Part shown: positions 25,768 through 34,563 of the stretch, one piece after another
Position numbering within the stretch: the first letter of the stretch is position 1
Layout of the letters: each line of letters begins with the position of its first letter
NCBI GenBank assembly: GCA_016795505.1
Contig: JAEUHH010000004.1
Coordinates: 1 to 39,931, forward strand
Direction of reading: 5' to 3'
Origin: Verrucomicrobiales bacterium
GTDB lineage: Bacteria > Verrucomicrobiota > Verrucomicrobiia > Verrucomicrobiales > DEV007
Length of the DNA: 39,931 nt
Program-made: the position numbers and the translations under genes
Notes under the pieces: generated by a model
The model's input: only the letters and a program-made list of their open reading frames with translations
Databases searched by the model: none
What the model was told of the DNA's origin: nothing

Positions 25768-26358
25768 TCACCAAGTCATCACGTTGTCTTGGACCTCGTT
25801 GTCGTCGTTGTCCTTGCCGGCACTCCAGACGATCACGCCTTGGGGAATGTTCTGCACATCTTCCACAAAAGAAGGGGCGGGCACCCGGTTGTTGTAGTCG
25901 GTGTCCATGATCACCCGATAGTATTCGGCCCACGGATCCCACAACTCGCCACCTCCATCGCCGCTGGCATGGATCCCCTTGCGATACTTGCCTTCGCCCG
26001 CCGGCTTGGCCTTGCTGCCGCTGTAGAAGGGAATACGGCGGGGGTTGAGTCCTCCCCGCTCGGCTTCCGCATCGGAGGCAAGCAGGATGTCCATCAGACC
26101 TGCATCACTCAGGATTTCTTCATCTGGACCAGGGTCCTTCATGGGATACTTTCGGTATTCTGTGAAATAGCTGCCGATGGCGTTCTTGAGCTGCAGAGCG
26201 TCATTCTGGGCGGCCATCTTGTTGGCCTTTTCGAGAATGCCCTTGGAGGCCGGGATGGTAATGCCCGCGAGGATGCCGATGATGACGATGACCACCATCA
26301 ATTCCATGAGGGTGAAGGCGCGGATGGCCTGGGAGGGGAGGGCAGATCTGATTTTCAT
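25768..26358 (-). CDS. Type II secretion/type IV pilin-like pseudopilin
   Basis: A 196-residue pseudopilin from ATG 26358. The 14-residue basic leader (MKIRSALPSQAIRA) is followed by the prepilin-peptidase site and N-terminal helix FTLMELMVVIVIIGILAGIT, with the conserved Glu at +5. The -1 residue is Ala instead of the usual Gly, a tolerated variant. After the helix come NDALQLKNAIGSYFTEYRKYP and a variable C-terminal sheet with WDPWAEYYRVIMDTDYNN and VWSAGKDNDDNE, typical of GspG/H-like pseudopilins with an acidic (possibly calcium-binding) tail. It stands alone: no secretion ATPase or secretin is in the window. Large sets of orphan pseudopilins are common in Verrucomicrobiota and Lentisphaerota. 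Confidence 0.88.
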   Translation of the reverse strand: MKIRSALPSQAIRAFTLMELMVVIVIIGILAGITIPASKGILEKANKMAAQNDALQLKNAIGSYFTEYRKYPMKDPGPDEEILSDAGLMDILLASDAEAERGGLNPRRIPFYSGSKAKPAGEGKYRKGIHASGDGGGELWDPWAEYYRVIMDTDYNNRVPAPSFVEDVQNIPQGVIVWSAGKDNDDNEVQDNVMTW

Positions 26359-26447
26359 AAACTTGGCGGGTGTTGCGAGGCTCTTGGGAATCCGGCGGAT
26401 CAGGGGAAGGTGCCGAATGGCCGTTTGAACTTCGTTTCTTTGAGACG

Positions 26448-26477
26448 ATGTAATCACAAAGCCAAAGTCCGGGTCAA
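26448..26477 (-). promoter_or_regulatory. Candidate promoter for the pseudopilin gene
   Basis: On the minus strand TTGACC (26477-26472) and TTACAT (26453-26448) are 18 bp apart, giving a leader of about 80 nt before the ATG at 26358. The surrounding 26440-26505 is the AT-rich divergent region shared with the RNase R gene. Confidence 0.4.
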
Positions 26478-26505
26478 GCCTGATTTCTCTTTTTCTTAAA
26501 ATTTT

Positions 26506-28779
26506 GTGACGAACCCTTTTCTTGCTGTTATACGGCGCCACGTGGCCCACCCCGATTTCCGTCCGGCGACCAAGTCCGAGCTGGCTCGCCAGTTGGGCAT
26601 CGACGCCCCGGACCGGGCGGCGTTCCGCGCGGCCCTGAGGTCGCTGGAGGATTCCGGCGAGCTGGTGTGTGGCAAGCGATCGCGCTACAGCGCGGCTTCC
26701 GCGGGAAAAGCCGGCGGCGGTGTAGGAGACGGTCGGCTGACGGGTACGATGTTTTTTCCGCCCAACGAAACGCGCCGCCACGGCTTTTTCCGGCCCGATG
26801 CGGCCACGGCGGCCCGTCCCGAATGGCGGTCGATCGAGGGCGATCTGTTCGTCCCGGCGCGGTATGCGGGCACCTCCATGCAGGGCGATCGAGTGGCGGT
26901 GAAATTGCACAAAAAGGCCCCGCCCCGCTGGCACCGCCACGTGAAGGGCCGTGCTCCGCGCACCCGTGATGAGGGGGGCTTCGAGGCCCATGTCGTCGCG
27001 ATCCTGGAGCGGGGACAGCCGCGCATCGTTGGGACTTTTCGTCAACATGGACGTTATGCCCACCTTTGTCCGGACCACCCGAGTCTGCCGGCCACTTTCA
27101 ACCTGACGGGCTCGTTTCACGGCGCCAAGAACGGCGACAAGGTGGTGGCGAGATTTGAGGCTTGGGACTCTCCCCAAGTCCCCCCGGTCGCAGCGGTGAT
27201 CGAGGTCCTGGGACGGCCCGATGCGCCGGGCGTCGACATCCTGTCGGTGATTCACCGCTACGGCCTGCCCACGCGTTTCCCGGAGGCGGTGCTGGCGGAG
27301 GCGGAGGCCATTCCCGAGACAATCGACCCGGCCGAGATCGCCCGGCGCGAGGACTGGCGGGAGCGCGAAGTCTTCACCATCGATCCCGAGGATGCCCGCG
27401 ATTTCGACGATGCCATCCATGTGGTCGCGCTGCCCGAAAGCGAGGAGGGCGGATGGGAACTGGCGGTCCACATCGCGGATGTGTCACACTTCGTCCGGTC
27501 TGGATCCGCATTGGACCGGGAGGCCAAAACCCGGGGCAACAGTGTCTATCTCGCCGACCGGGTACTGCCGATGCTGCCCGAAAAGCTGAGCAACGGCGTT
27601 TGCAGCCTGAAGCCGGGCGTCGACCGGCTGACCTATGCCGTGGTCCTGAGGTTTGACGCCGCCGGGCGCCAGCGGGCGGTGCGGTTCACCCCGGCGGTGA
27701 TTTGCAGCCACCGCCGCTACACCTACGAGGAGGCGTTTGCCCGGATGCGATACAGCGAGGCCGAGGTACAGGCGCTCGATCCGGCCGAGGCCTCCCTGGT
27801 GAACCATCTGAAGCGGGCCTGGGACCTCGCCAGCCGGCTCCGCCGCCGGCGCTATGACGCGGGTTCGCTGGATCTAGAATTTCCCGAGGTGCGGGCGGTC
27901 TGCGACGAGCAGGGCCGTGCCATCGGGGTGAAACGGTCGGAATACGACGAATCGCACCAGCTCATCGAGGAGTTCATGCTCGCGGCCAACGAGGCGGTGG
28001 CTTATGAGACGAAGAATGCTCCCGTGCCTTCCATCTACCGGGTCCACGAGGATCCCGATCCCCACAAGTTGCTGGAATTCGGCGAGCAGGCGCGTGGCTA
28101 CGGGCATGCGGTCGGCGACGTGACGATGCGCGCGGAATTGCAGAAACTGCTCGCGCTCATCCGCGGCAAGCCCGAGGAACACTCGCTGAAAATCGCCCTG
28201 CTGAAGAGCCTGAAGCGGGCCGCCTACGGCGCGGAACCCCTCGGCCACTACGGGCTGGCCAAAATCAACTACACCCATTTCACCAGTCCCATCCGCCGCT
28301 ATGCCGATCTGGTGGTGCACCGCGTGCTGCGACGACTGGTCGTGTCGCGCAGCGCGACGGCGGCCGAGTCGGAAAAGGCAGACACCACGCCCGCCCAGGG
28401 CCGGCTGGCGGAAATCGCCAAACACATCTCCGAGACCGAGCGCATCGCCGCCGATGCCGAGCAGGAAACCCAACGGATGAAGCTGATGGAGTATCTGCTG
28501 AGCCTTTCGAGCCAGACCGGTCCGGCACGGGTCTTCGAGGCGATCGTCTTCGACGTGAGGCCGATCGGGGCCTTTGTGGAACTAACCGAGCTGATGATCA
28601 AGGGGCTCATCCGCAAGGAAGACCTGCCGCGCGGACAGGGCTTCCGCTTCGATCCGGCGCGCAACCGTTTTGCCGGCTTCCACGGAAAGGCCATGCTCAC
28701 GGTGGGCCAGCGGGTGCAGGTCCGGGTCGCCCGGGTGGACCGGTCTCGCGGCTTCGTTGATTTCGTGCTGGAGCGCTGA
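26506..28779 (+). CDS. rnr: Ribonuclease R (RNB-family 3'-5' exoribonuclease)
   Basis: RNase R degrades structured RNA processively and helps in rRNA and tmRNA quality control. The 757-residue protein starts at GTG 26506; an in-frame stop at 26497 rules out anything further upstream. Residues about 1-65 are a winged-helix-like N-terminus (KSELARQLGIDAPDRAAFRA). Cold-shock-like domains lie at about 80-250. The RNB catalytic core has its acidic site DPEDARDFDDA at residues 293-303. The HFTSPIRRYADLVVHR block follows, and a C-terminal S1 domain ends the protein (VFDVRPIGAFVELTELMIKG). The basic tail seen in E. coli is missing. No Shine-Dalgarno precedes the GTG, and a TAAAAT at 26497-26502 lies immediately upstream, so the initiation mode is unclear. 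Convergent with the next gene, 6 bp apart. Confidence 0.94.
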   Translation: MTNPFLAVIRRHVAHPDFRPATKSELARQLGIDAPDRAAFRAALRSLEDSGELVCGKRSRYSAASAGKAGGGVGDGRLTGTMFFPPNETRRHGFFRPDAATAARPEWRSIEGDLFVPARYAGTSMQGDRVAVKLHKKAPPRWHRHVKGRAPRTRDEGGFEAHVVAILERGQPRIVGTFRQHGRYAHLCPDHPSLPATFNLTGSFHGAKNGDKVVARFEAWDSPQVPPVAAVIEVLGRPDAPGVDILSVIHRYGLPTRFPEAVLAEAEAIPETIDPAEIARREDWREREVFTIDPEDARDFDDAIHVVALPESEEGGWELAVHIADVSHFVRSGSALDREAKTRGNSVYLADRVLPMLPEKLSNGVCSLKPGVDRLTYAVVLRFDAAGRQRAVRFTPAVICSHRRYTYEEAFARMRYSEAEVQALDPAEASLVNHLKRAWDLASRLRRRRYDAGSLDLEFPEVRAVCDEQGRAIGVKRSEYDESHQLIEEFMLAANEAVAYETKNAPVPSIYRVHEDPDPHKLLEFGEQARGYGHAVGDVTMRAELQKLLALIRGKPEEHSLKIALLKSLKRAAYGAEPLGHYGLAKINYTHFTSPIRRYADLVVHRVLRRLVVSRSATAAESEKADTTPAQGRLAEIAKHISETERIAADAEQETQRMKLMEYLLSLSSQTGPARVFEAIVFDVRPIGAFVELTELMIKGLIRKEDLPRGQGFRFDPARNRFAGFHGKAMLTVGQRVQVRVARVDRSRGFVDFVLER

Positions 28780-28785
28780 GCCGTT

Positions 28786-30636
28786 TCACGGCACCACTGG
28801 CAGCAGGATGTGCGAGGGGCGGGCCGCATCGTGCCAGAGGGTGTTGGTGGCGGGAATCTGACGCCGGTGTTGGGCCAGCGGCTCGCCGGTATTGGGGTTC
28901 ACATCGAAGCGGGGAAAGTTGCTGCTGGCGATGTCCACCCGGATACGGTGGCCTTTCTTGAAGACATTGCTCGTCGGGTAAAGTTTGATGGTAAACGGAT
29001 ACACCGTGCCCGGCTCCATCAACTTTTCCTTCTGGAGCGACTCCCGGTAGCGCGCCCGCACGATGCCGTCTCCGATGTTCAAATCGAATCCCCCCGGCCA
29101 TTCCGCGCTCGGCGGGTAGACATCGACCAGTTTGGCGGTGAAGTCGGTATCCACCGCGGAGGACGACGCCCACAGGGTCACCTCGATCTCCCCGGTGACC
29201 TCGATGTCGCGGTCGAGCGGCCCGGTCTGAAAAACGACCACGTCGTTGCGGGCCGAAAGCGGGACCGGTGCCTGCCAGTTCCAAAAGGCCTCGCCGCCGC
29301 GCTGATCCCAGGCGCCCTGCTGCATGATGTCGTTCCCCGACGAGATGTTCCCGCCCAGGGTGGGCACGGGATTCCGCGGATCGTGCACGTAGTCGGTCGA
29401 GGACTCCGCGGCGTCGGGTTTCGCCGTCGAGAGGGTGCCGTCGCCGTGGAGGTAGTAGGGAGTCAGCTTGGCCCGACGGAGCGGCCACTCGTGTTCCTCG
29501 CGCCAGGAGCCACCATGGAGCAGCTTGCCGTCGGGCGTTTTCGAGCCGTTGCCGGAACCCATCACGAAGATCCGAACCTTGGTGGCGAAAGGCGCCGCTT
29601 TGCCCACCGAATTGTCCTTTTTCTTCATCCACCGGTCGAACCACTCCTTCCGCCACGCGAGCGGGTCGGCGAGGGCGGCATCCGGGCCGAAATCGACCTG
29701 CCCGTGGGCCGACTTGTCCTGCTGGCCGTGGATCCACGGTCCCATGATCAGATACACGTCGCTCTTGAGCGCTTTTGTCAGGGCGGCGAAGTTCGCGGTG
29801 GTGTTCCCAGCCCAGGAGTCATACCAGCCGCCCACGAGATACACCGGCATGTCGCGGTAGCGCGTGGGATCGCCCAGGATGTTGCAGGCCGACCAGAAAT
29901 CGTCGTCCGCGCCGTGCCGCATCGCCCCGATGAGCCAGTCCTCGTACTCCGGCGCCAGCCGCAGCGGCGTGGTTCCGTGTCGCAGTGGCAGATGCGGCAG
30001 GTAATCGAAGCGTTTCTCAGCCATTTCCTTGAGGATGGCCTTGGTGCCCGGGTCCCGGCCCGCGCGGCTGCCGTTGCCGGCATTGAGCATGATCCAATTC
30101 CAGAACCGCATCTCGAAGGCACCCGCATTCCGCATGCTCTGCCGGCCCATGTTCGACACAGCGTCGACGGGAATGACCGTGGTCAGCTGCGGCACGTTTT
30201 CCAGAGCCATGGCGTGCTGCGTGCCGCCCACATAGGAGGTGCCGACCATGCCGATCTGGCCATCCGACCAGGACTGGGCCGCGATCCAGGCCGCGCAGTC
30301 GGCGCCGTCCCGGCCATCGTCGTTGAGGAAACGCCAGACGCCCTCGGATCCATAGCGGCCGCGGGTATCCTGGGCCACGAAGGCATAGCCATGCGAGGCG
30401 AAGTATTCGCCGAAGGCACGGGCGCCGTTTTTGTCATAGGGAATCCGGCTCAGGATGGTGGGCAGCTTCTCAGCCACCCCGCCGGAGGGCAGGTAAACAT
30501 CGGTGGCCAGCTTCACGCCGTCGCGCATCGCGACCAGGATGTCTTTTTTGACCTCAACCGCCGGCGCCGGCTGCTGGGCGAGGGCGAACTGGCCGAAGAG
30601 TAGGTATATCGAAAGGGCGTAGAGCGGCAATTTCAT
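28786..30636 (-). CDS. Exported CocE/NonD-family hydrolase (X-Pro dipeptidyl-peptidase S15 fold)
   Basis: From ATG 30636 the product has 616 residues with a signal peptide (MKLPLYALSIYLLFGQFALA). An alpha/beta-hydrolase domain of the S15 type follows: AMRDGVKLATDVYLP, SRIPYDKNGARAF, then AQDTRGRYGSEG and the nucleophile S134 in GMVGTSYVGG. A C-terminal jelly-roll (about 390-616) shows FQTGPLDRDIEVTGEIEVTL and KGHRIRVDIASSNFPRFDVN. The family contains glutaryl-7-ACA acylases, cocaine esterases and X-Pro dipeptidyl peptidases, so substrate is undefined. An alternative ATG at 30645 differs by three residues. It lies 78 bp downstream of the response-regulator gene on the same strand and may be cotranscribed or controlled by it. 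Confidence 0.92.
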   Translation of the reverse strand: MKLPLYALSIYLLFGQFALAQQPAPAVEVKKDILVAMRDGVKLATDVYLPSGGVAEKLPTILSRIPYDKNGARAFGEYFASHGYAFVAQDTRGRYGSEGVWRFLNDDGRDGADCAAWIAAQSWSDGQIGMVGTSYVGGTQHAMALENVPQLTTVIPVDAVSNMGRQSMRNAGAFEMRFWNWIMLNAGNGSRAGRDPGTKAILKEMAEKRFDYLPHLPLRHGTTPLRLAPEYEDWLIGAMRHGADDDFWSACNILGDPTRYRDMPVYLVGGWYDSWAGNTTANFAALTKALKSDVYLIMGPWIHGQQDKSAHGQVDFGPDAALADPLAWRKEWFDRWMKKKDNSVGKAAPFATKVRIFVMGSGNGSKTPDGKLLHGGSWREEHEWPLRRAKLTPYYLHGDGTLSTAKPDAAESSTDYVHDPRNPVPTLGGNISSGNDIMQQGAWDQRGGEAFWNWQAPVPLSARNDVVVFQTGPLDRDIEVTGEIEVTLWASSSAVDTDFTAKLVDVYPPSAEWPGGFDLNIGDGIVRARYRESLQKEKLMEPGTVYPFTIKLYPTSNVFKKGHRIRVDIASSNFPRFDVNPNTGEPLAQHRRQIPATNTLWHDAARPSHILLPVVP

Positions 30637-30714
30637 GACCCCCATGAAAGCATGACAACGGCAGTCTTGAACAGACAAATCCAGACCTGACACTGGCCGC
30701 GTCGGCCAGCGAAG

Positions 30715-31356
30715 TCACATCTCGCTGTCTGGTAGAATCGCTTGGGGTAATTGGTTCCGCCTGATCAGATCGTGCAGATCCCTACGAATTGTACGGCGGT
30801 CCACCCGATAGAGCCGTGCCAACTCGGAGATATTGACTTTGCCATGGGCCGGTCTAATCCGACGCAATAGATCGTACTGCCGAGCCAATCTCTCAATGAA
30901 CCTTCGGTCGGGATCGTCGTGGTCAAACTTGTCCGATCTCTCAATCGATTTCAATAGGGCCACTGCCTCCCCAAATCCACAATCGGTGAGCGCCCGCTCT
31001 ACAGTGGACTCCAGCAAGTCGATCGGAACTGGCTTTTCGATCGTATAATGAGCTGACAGCGGCCCCTGCAAGAGCCCAAGCTGGCCTTTCACATCCAAGG
31101 TGCCCGAGACGACCACGATGGGCACATGAGCGGCCGTGACTTTTAGCAGGGGGAGAAAGTCGCCGCCCCGTTCCCCTCCGGCGAGGACATGGTCGAGTAT
31201 GATCAGATCGGGCAAACGCCGGGCCATGGCGGAGAGAGCTTCCGTGCCGTTGGCGACAGGATCGAGATCATAGGCGGAGAGGATTTTCCGGTAGGCTCGA
31301 ATTTGCGCCGGGTCGTCCTCGACGATTAGGATGCGGGCTTTTCCGGCGGATTTCAT
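30715..31356 (-). CDS. Response regulator with REC domain and small HTH output
   Basis: A 213-residue response regulator. The receiver domain occupies about residues 8-125, with acidic pocket E-D-D (LIVEDDPAQ), phospho-acceptor D55 (LIILDHVLAG), the VVSGT block and a Lys in YTIEKPVPIDLL. The last ~60 residues contain a helix-turn-helix (ISELARLYRVDRRTIRRDLH) more like DeoR/MarR-type or sigma-like HTH than the OmpR or NarL output domains. Its ATG overlaps the stop of the sensor-kinase gene in ATGA (31356-31353), so the pair is translationally coupled and almost certainly cognate. A longer frame to 31446 is ruled out because it lies inside the kinase gene. Likely targets are the neighbouring secreted hydrolase or FG-GAP gene; this is inference from position. 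Confidence 0.9.
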   Translation of the reverse strand: MKSAGKARILIVEDDPAQIRAYRKILSAYDLDPVANGTEALSAMARRLPDLIILDHVLAGGERGGDFLPLLKVTAAHVPIVVVSGTLDVKGQLGLLQGPLSAHYTIEKPVPIDLLESTVERALTDCGFGEAVALLKSIERSDKFDHDDPDRRFIERLARQYDLLRRIRPAHGKVNISELARLYRVDRRTIRRDLHDLIRRNQLPQAILPDSEM

Positions 31357-34300
31357 GGCGATGTAAAGCTGGGCAAAAGCAACGTAAACGCAGCCCCCCT
31401 GCCGGGCATTGAGGATGCGAGCAGCCCCAAGCCGTGGCGTTCGCAAATGGCGAGTACCGTGGAAAGCCCCAGGCCCGTACCGGATCGGCCCCGGTCGCGT
31501 TTTGTCGTGTGGAAAGGCTCGAAGATTCGCGGCAACTGTTCTGGTGCCACTCCCGGGCCGTTGTCCGAGACGGTGAGCCGCACCGTGGACGTCGAAGTTC
31601 CGGGGGGCAGGATGGTGATCTCATCTGGATCGGCTGGCGCGTCTCCCAGCGACACCGCCACATCGATCCGGCCAGATCCATCCAACGCCTCGACAGCATT
31701 GACAATCAAATTGAGCAGGATCTGATCCAATTGGCTTTGTGGCACCGCCACATCCGGCAGGCCGTCGGGGATGTCGGTTCGTAGATTGATGTCGCCGAGA
31801 AACTTGGGTCGGACGATTCGGACGATGGCGGGAATTGATTCCGAGAGGCGGCACCGAGCCAACTCGGCCTCGATGCCGCGACTGGTATAGCCGAGCAGCG
31901 ACCGTACCACGGCGTCGCCTCGGATGACCGCCGCCTCGATCGCGTCCGCTTCCTCGACCAAGTCCGTTTGGCCGGAGACGCCGCGCCGCAACAACCCCGC
32001 CGACATGCGGATCACGGAAAGGAGATTCCGAAAATCGTGGGCGATGCCCGCGCTGAGCGTTCCCAGAGCCTGCATGCGATGGGCCGCCAGGAGGTCGCTC
32101 CGGATGCGGAGCAGATCCGCTATCAGATCGCGCTGATAGCGGACAATGTGCCACCCCATTCCCAAGGCCAAGGCTACCACTGCCACCGCCAGCAGGGCGG
32201 AGCGCCGAGAAGCGCGGGGCGAATCCCTTGGCTCAACGGCCTCGGCGAGCCGGTCCATGCTTACTCCCAACGGTAGCAACTCCTCGCGAAGACCTTCGAA
32301 TGACCATAATGCCAAAGTCCCGTCGTCAAGGCCGAGGGCGGCATGGGTGTATCCCAACGCCAGCGATTGGATCCGGGAGCCGGGACTCGCCGCCAGTCCG
32401 AGCCATCGCCGCGTCGGCGGATCGTCTCCCAGATCGTAGATGGCGGCCACGGACTGTCGGTCGGCCACGACGAACCGGTCACCCGTCGGCGAAAAGGCCT
32501 GGGCGAGGAGCACGTCATTCGCGCCAGTCTGGGGCAGGTTCCAGGTCAGACTCCAATCCGTCGGATTCCAAAGAGAAAAGGCAAATCGACTCGCGGTGAG
32601 AAGCTGATCGCCCCGCGGAGAGAACAGAGCCATGCCGCCTTCGGGTTCTATCACGGCGATCTCCATCCCGTCCGGCCAGCGCAGGGCCCGGGTTCCTCCC
32701 CCTTTCCACACCGATTGCACGCTCCGACCCGAGCGGGGTTCCACCACCAGCGGATGAAGGGGCAATGCCGACGGCCAGGGATGGGTTTCCAAACGATAGC
32801 CTTCCCCTTCTTCGAATCGCATCGTCGCCGCCACTTGCCGACTCGACAGGCACAGCAATCCAAAGGCGCCTGGCAGAATCAGGCTTTGGGTCAACATTTC
32901 ACCTCCAGCAACGGGTTCGGGTTCACCTAGAGCGCCGTCGTAGCCGGGCCCCTTGGGCGTCTTCCACACCAACAGTCCTTCCGTGCTCGAAGTGAACAGT
33001 GAGTTGCCATCCGACGAAAAGGCAACTCCCTCCGCTAATGCGCCACGCCGATAGTCGAGCAGGCGGCCCGTTCCCGTGGACCAGAGGGCGACTCCCTCGC
33101 GATTGACGGCCGCCATAAACTTGCCATCCGGGCTCAGCGCGACCTGCCTCACGATCGGCGTAACCCCGGTCGGGAACGAAAGTTCCACCACGGCCTCGGT
33201 GATGGGAGCGTCCCAGTATCCGACTCCCAACCGACTGCGACGATAGGCCAGACGACGACCGTCGATGGAAAACCCCATGCCCAGTCCATCCGTCACGACC
33301 ATCACTGGTGTGCCGGGCCCATGGCGCCACAGCCGGGTGGAGCCGTCCAGGCCCGCGCTTCCCAGCAGATGACCCCGAGGATGAAAAAGACATCCATTAC
33401 CGAGTCCCGATGACCGGCCAGGGCACGAACGGTATTGAGCCTCCAATCGAGTAGGGAGACGGTGTTGCCATGCGCGATCCCCACGGTTCGGCCAGCGGGA
33501 TCCCACGCGCACTTCCGCACCACGGAGCCGAGGTCGCGGCGAAGGATCTCGTCTCCCCCGGAGACCCGCCGCACCGAGATCATCCTGTCCAGCCCGAGGG
33601 CCAGCAAGGCTCCGTCTGGCGACAGAGCGAGACAATTCGCCGACGCGGCGATCTCGAACGCCGCGCCCTCGCCGGTTATCCCCACTGTGGAGCCACGGAC
33701 CAGCCGGGCGGCGGGATCCGTCCAGATCAACCAAGCTAGACCGTCCGCATCCGCCGGACCGAAGTCCATTGAGGCCCACCAGATAGCCCCGGTCTCACCG
33801 CCCGCCTGGTGGGTGGAGGCCAGCCGGCCTTGCCGCCAATCCCAGACATCGACCGGCCCATCGGCCCGCCGTGATGCCAGCCATCGGCCATCCCGGCTGA
33901 AGACCAACTCGGCCACCGACAGTGATTCGCTGCCCCGCAGCGTGGCAGCCAACTGGTTGTCGGCGAGATTCCTTACTTCCAGAGGCATGCCCGGGCGCGC
34001 CAGCGCCCAGTGGACCACTGCCGCATCCACCGTCGCGACGGCTTGGGCCGGGGACGACGCGTAAGCATGGAAACGCGCCTCCTCCAGATCCGCCAAAGCC
34101 AGCGCCGCGATCGCCTCGTCGCGAAGATCGGGAGTGATCCGAAAGGTGGCTGCGTGCCGTGCTGCCTCCAGAGCGCGTCGGCGGCGACCCGATTGGGATG
34201 ACAGTCGTTCGCTCCGGATCTGCGCCATTCTCGCCTGCCAAAGACTCGAACGGGCCAAGTCTCGCTGGTTCATCGCCTCCCCAGCCAGATGCCATGCGGC

Positions 34301-34420
34301 AGCGCCGGTCGCGGCCACCGCCCCGAGAAGGATCGCCGCCGCGAAGGTCGAGCGACGAAAGCCCCGGAGAAGGCGGCTCTGCGAAGAGTCGCCGGTCGGA
34401 CTCGGTGGTGCAGGAGCCAT
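31353..34420 (-). CDS. WD40-repeat sensor histidine kinase, interrupted by a one-base frameshift
   Basis: Two overlapping frames make one protein of about 1020 residues. The first (from ATG 34420) has a cytoplasmic tail, a membrane helix at about 26-46 (FAAAILLGAVAATGAAAW), a helical segment ending TPDLRDEAIAALALADLEEA, and WD40-like repeats (ELVFSRDGRWLASRRADGPV). It runs out of register at DSVMDVFF. The second frame resumes FHPRGHLLGSAGLDGSTRLW at that exact point. More WD40 repeats follow, a second membrane helix (LLAVAVVALALGMGW), then a HisKA domain with the phospho-His in GIAHDFRNLL (32037-32039) and HATPase_c (NLIVNAVEAL, DNGPGV, GTGLGLSTV). The propeller lies between two membrane helices, so it is probably periplasmic and acts as the sensor. 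Because both halves remain well conserved, a sequencing error or a recent or programmed shift is more likely than an old pseudogene. Confidence 0.8.
33384..33388 (-). other. Frameshift site in the sensor kinase gene (T5 run)
   Basis: On the minus strand the sequence is GATGTC TTTTT CATCCTCGG. With six T the frame would read D-V-F-F-H-P-R-G, a standard WD40 strand-turn. With five T the upstream frame goes to F-I-L-G and soon stops. A -1 slip on C-TTT-TTC would also restore the frame. Confidence 0.75.
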
Positions 34421-34563
34421 GATCAGGTCGGCGGCGAACTCGCCAGGTGCGAGCAGGCCACGATACTATTTTCCGACATTCACCGATTTGGCAACAGCCT
34501 CACCGGGGTGGGCGCGAAACGCCCATTTCCGGCGACGGAAGGAAGAATCATTCTTGCCCCACT

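Noticed and set aside
28810-30603. 597-codon plus-strand ORF opposite the CocE/NonD hydrolase
   Set aside because: Antisense shadow; the hydrolase strand has a signal peptide and catalytic elbow, this one has nothing.
33302-34420. Separate WD40 protein gene upstream of a separate kinase gene
   Set aside because: The two frames join within one WD40 motif and the kinase frame has no sensible start of its own; one frameshifted gene explains both.
34463-34494. Promoter for the sensor kinase (TTGCCA and TAGTAT on the minus strand)
   Set aside because: The two hexamers are 20 bp apart, longer than a usual spacer; too weak to list.
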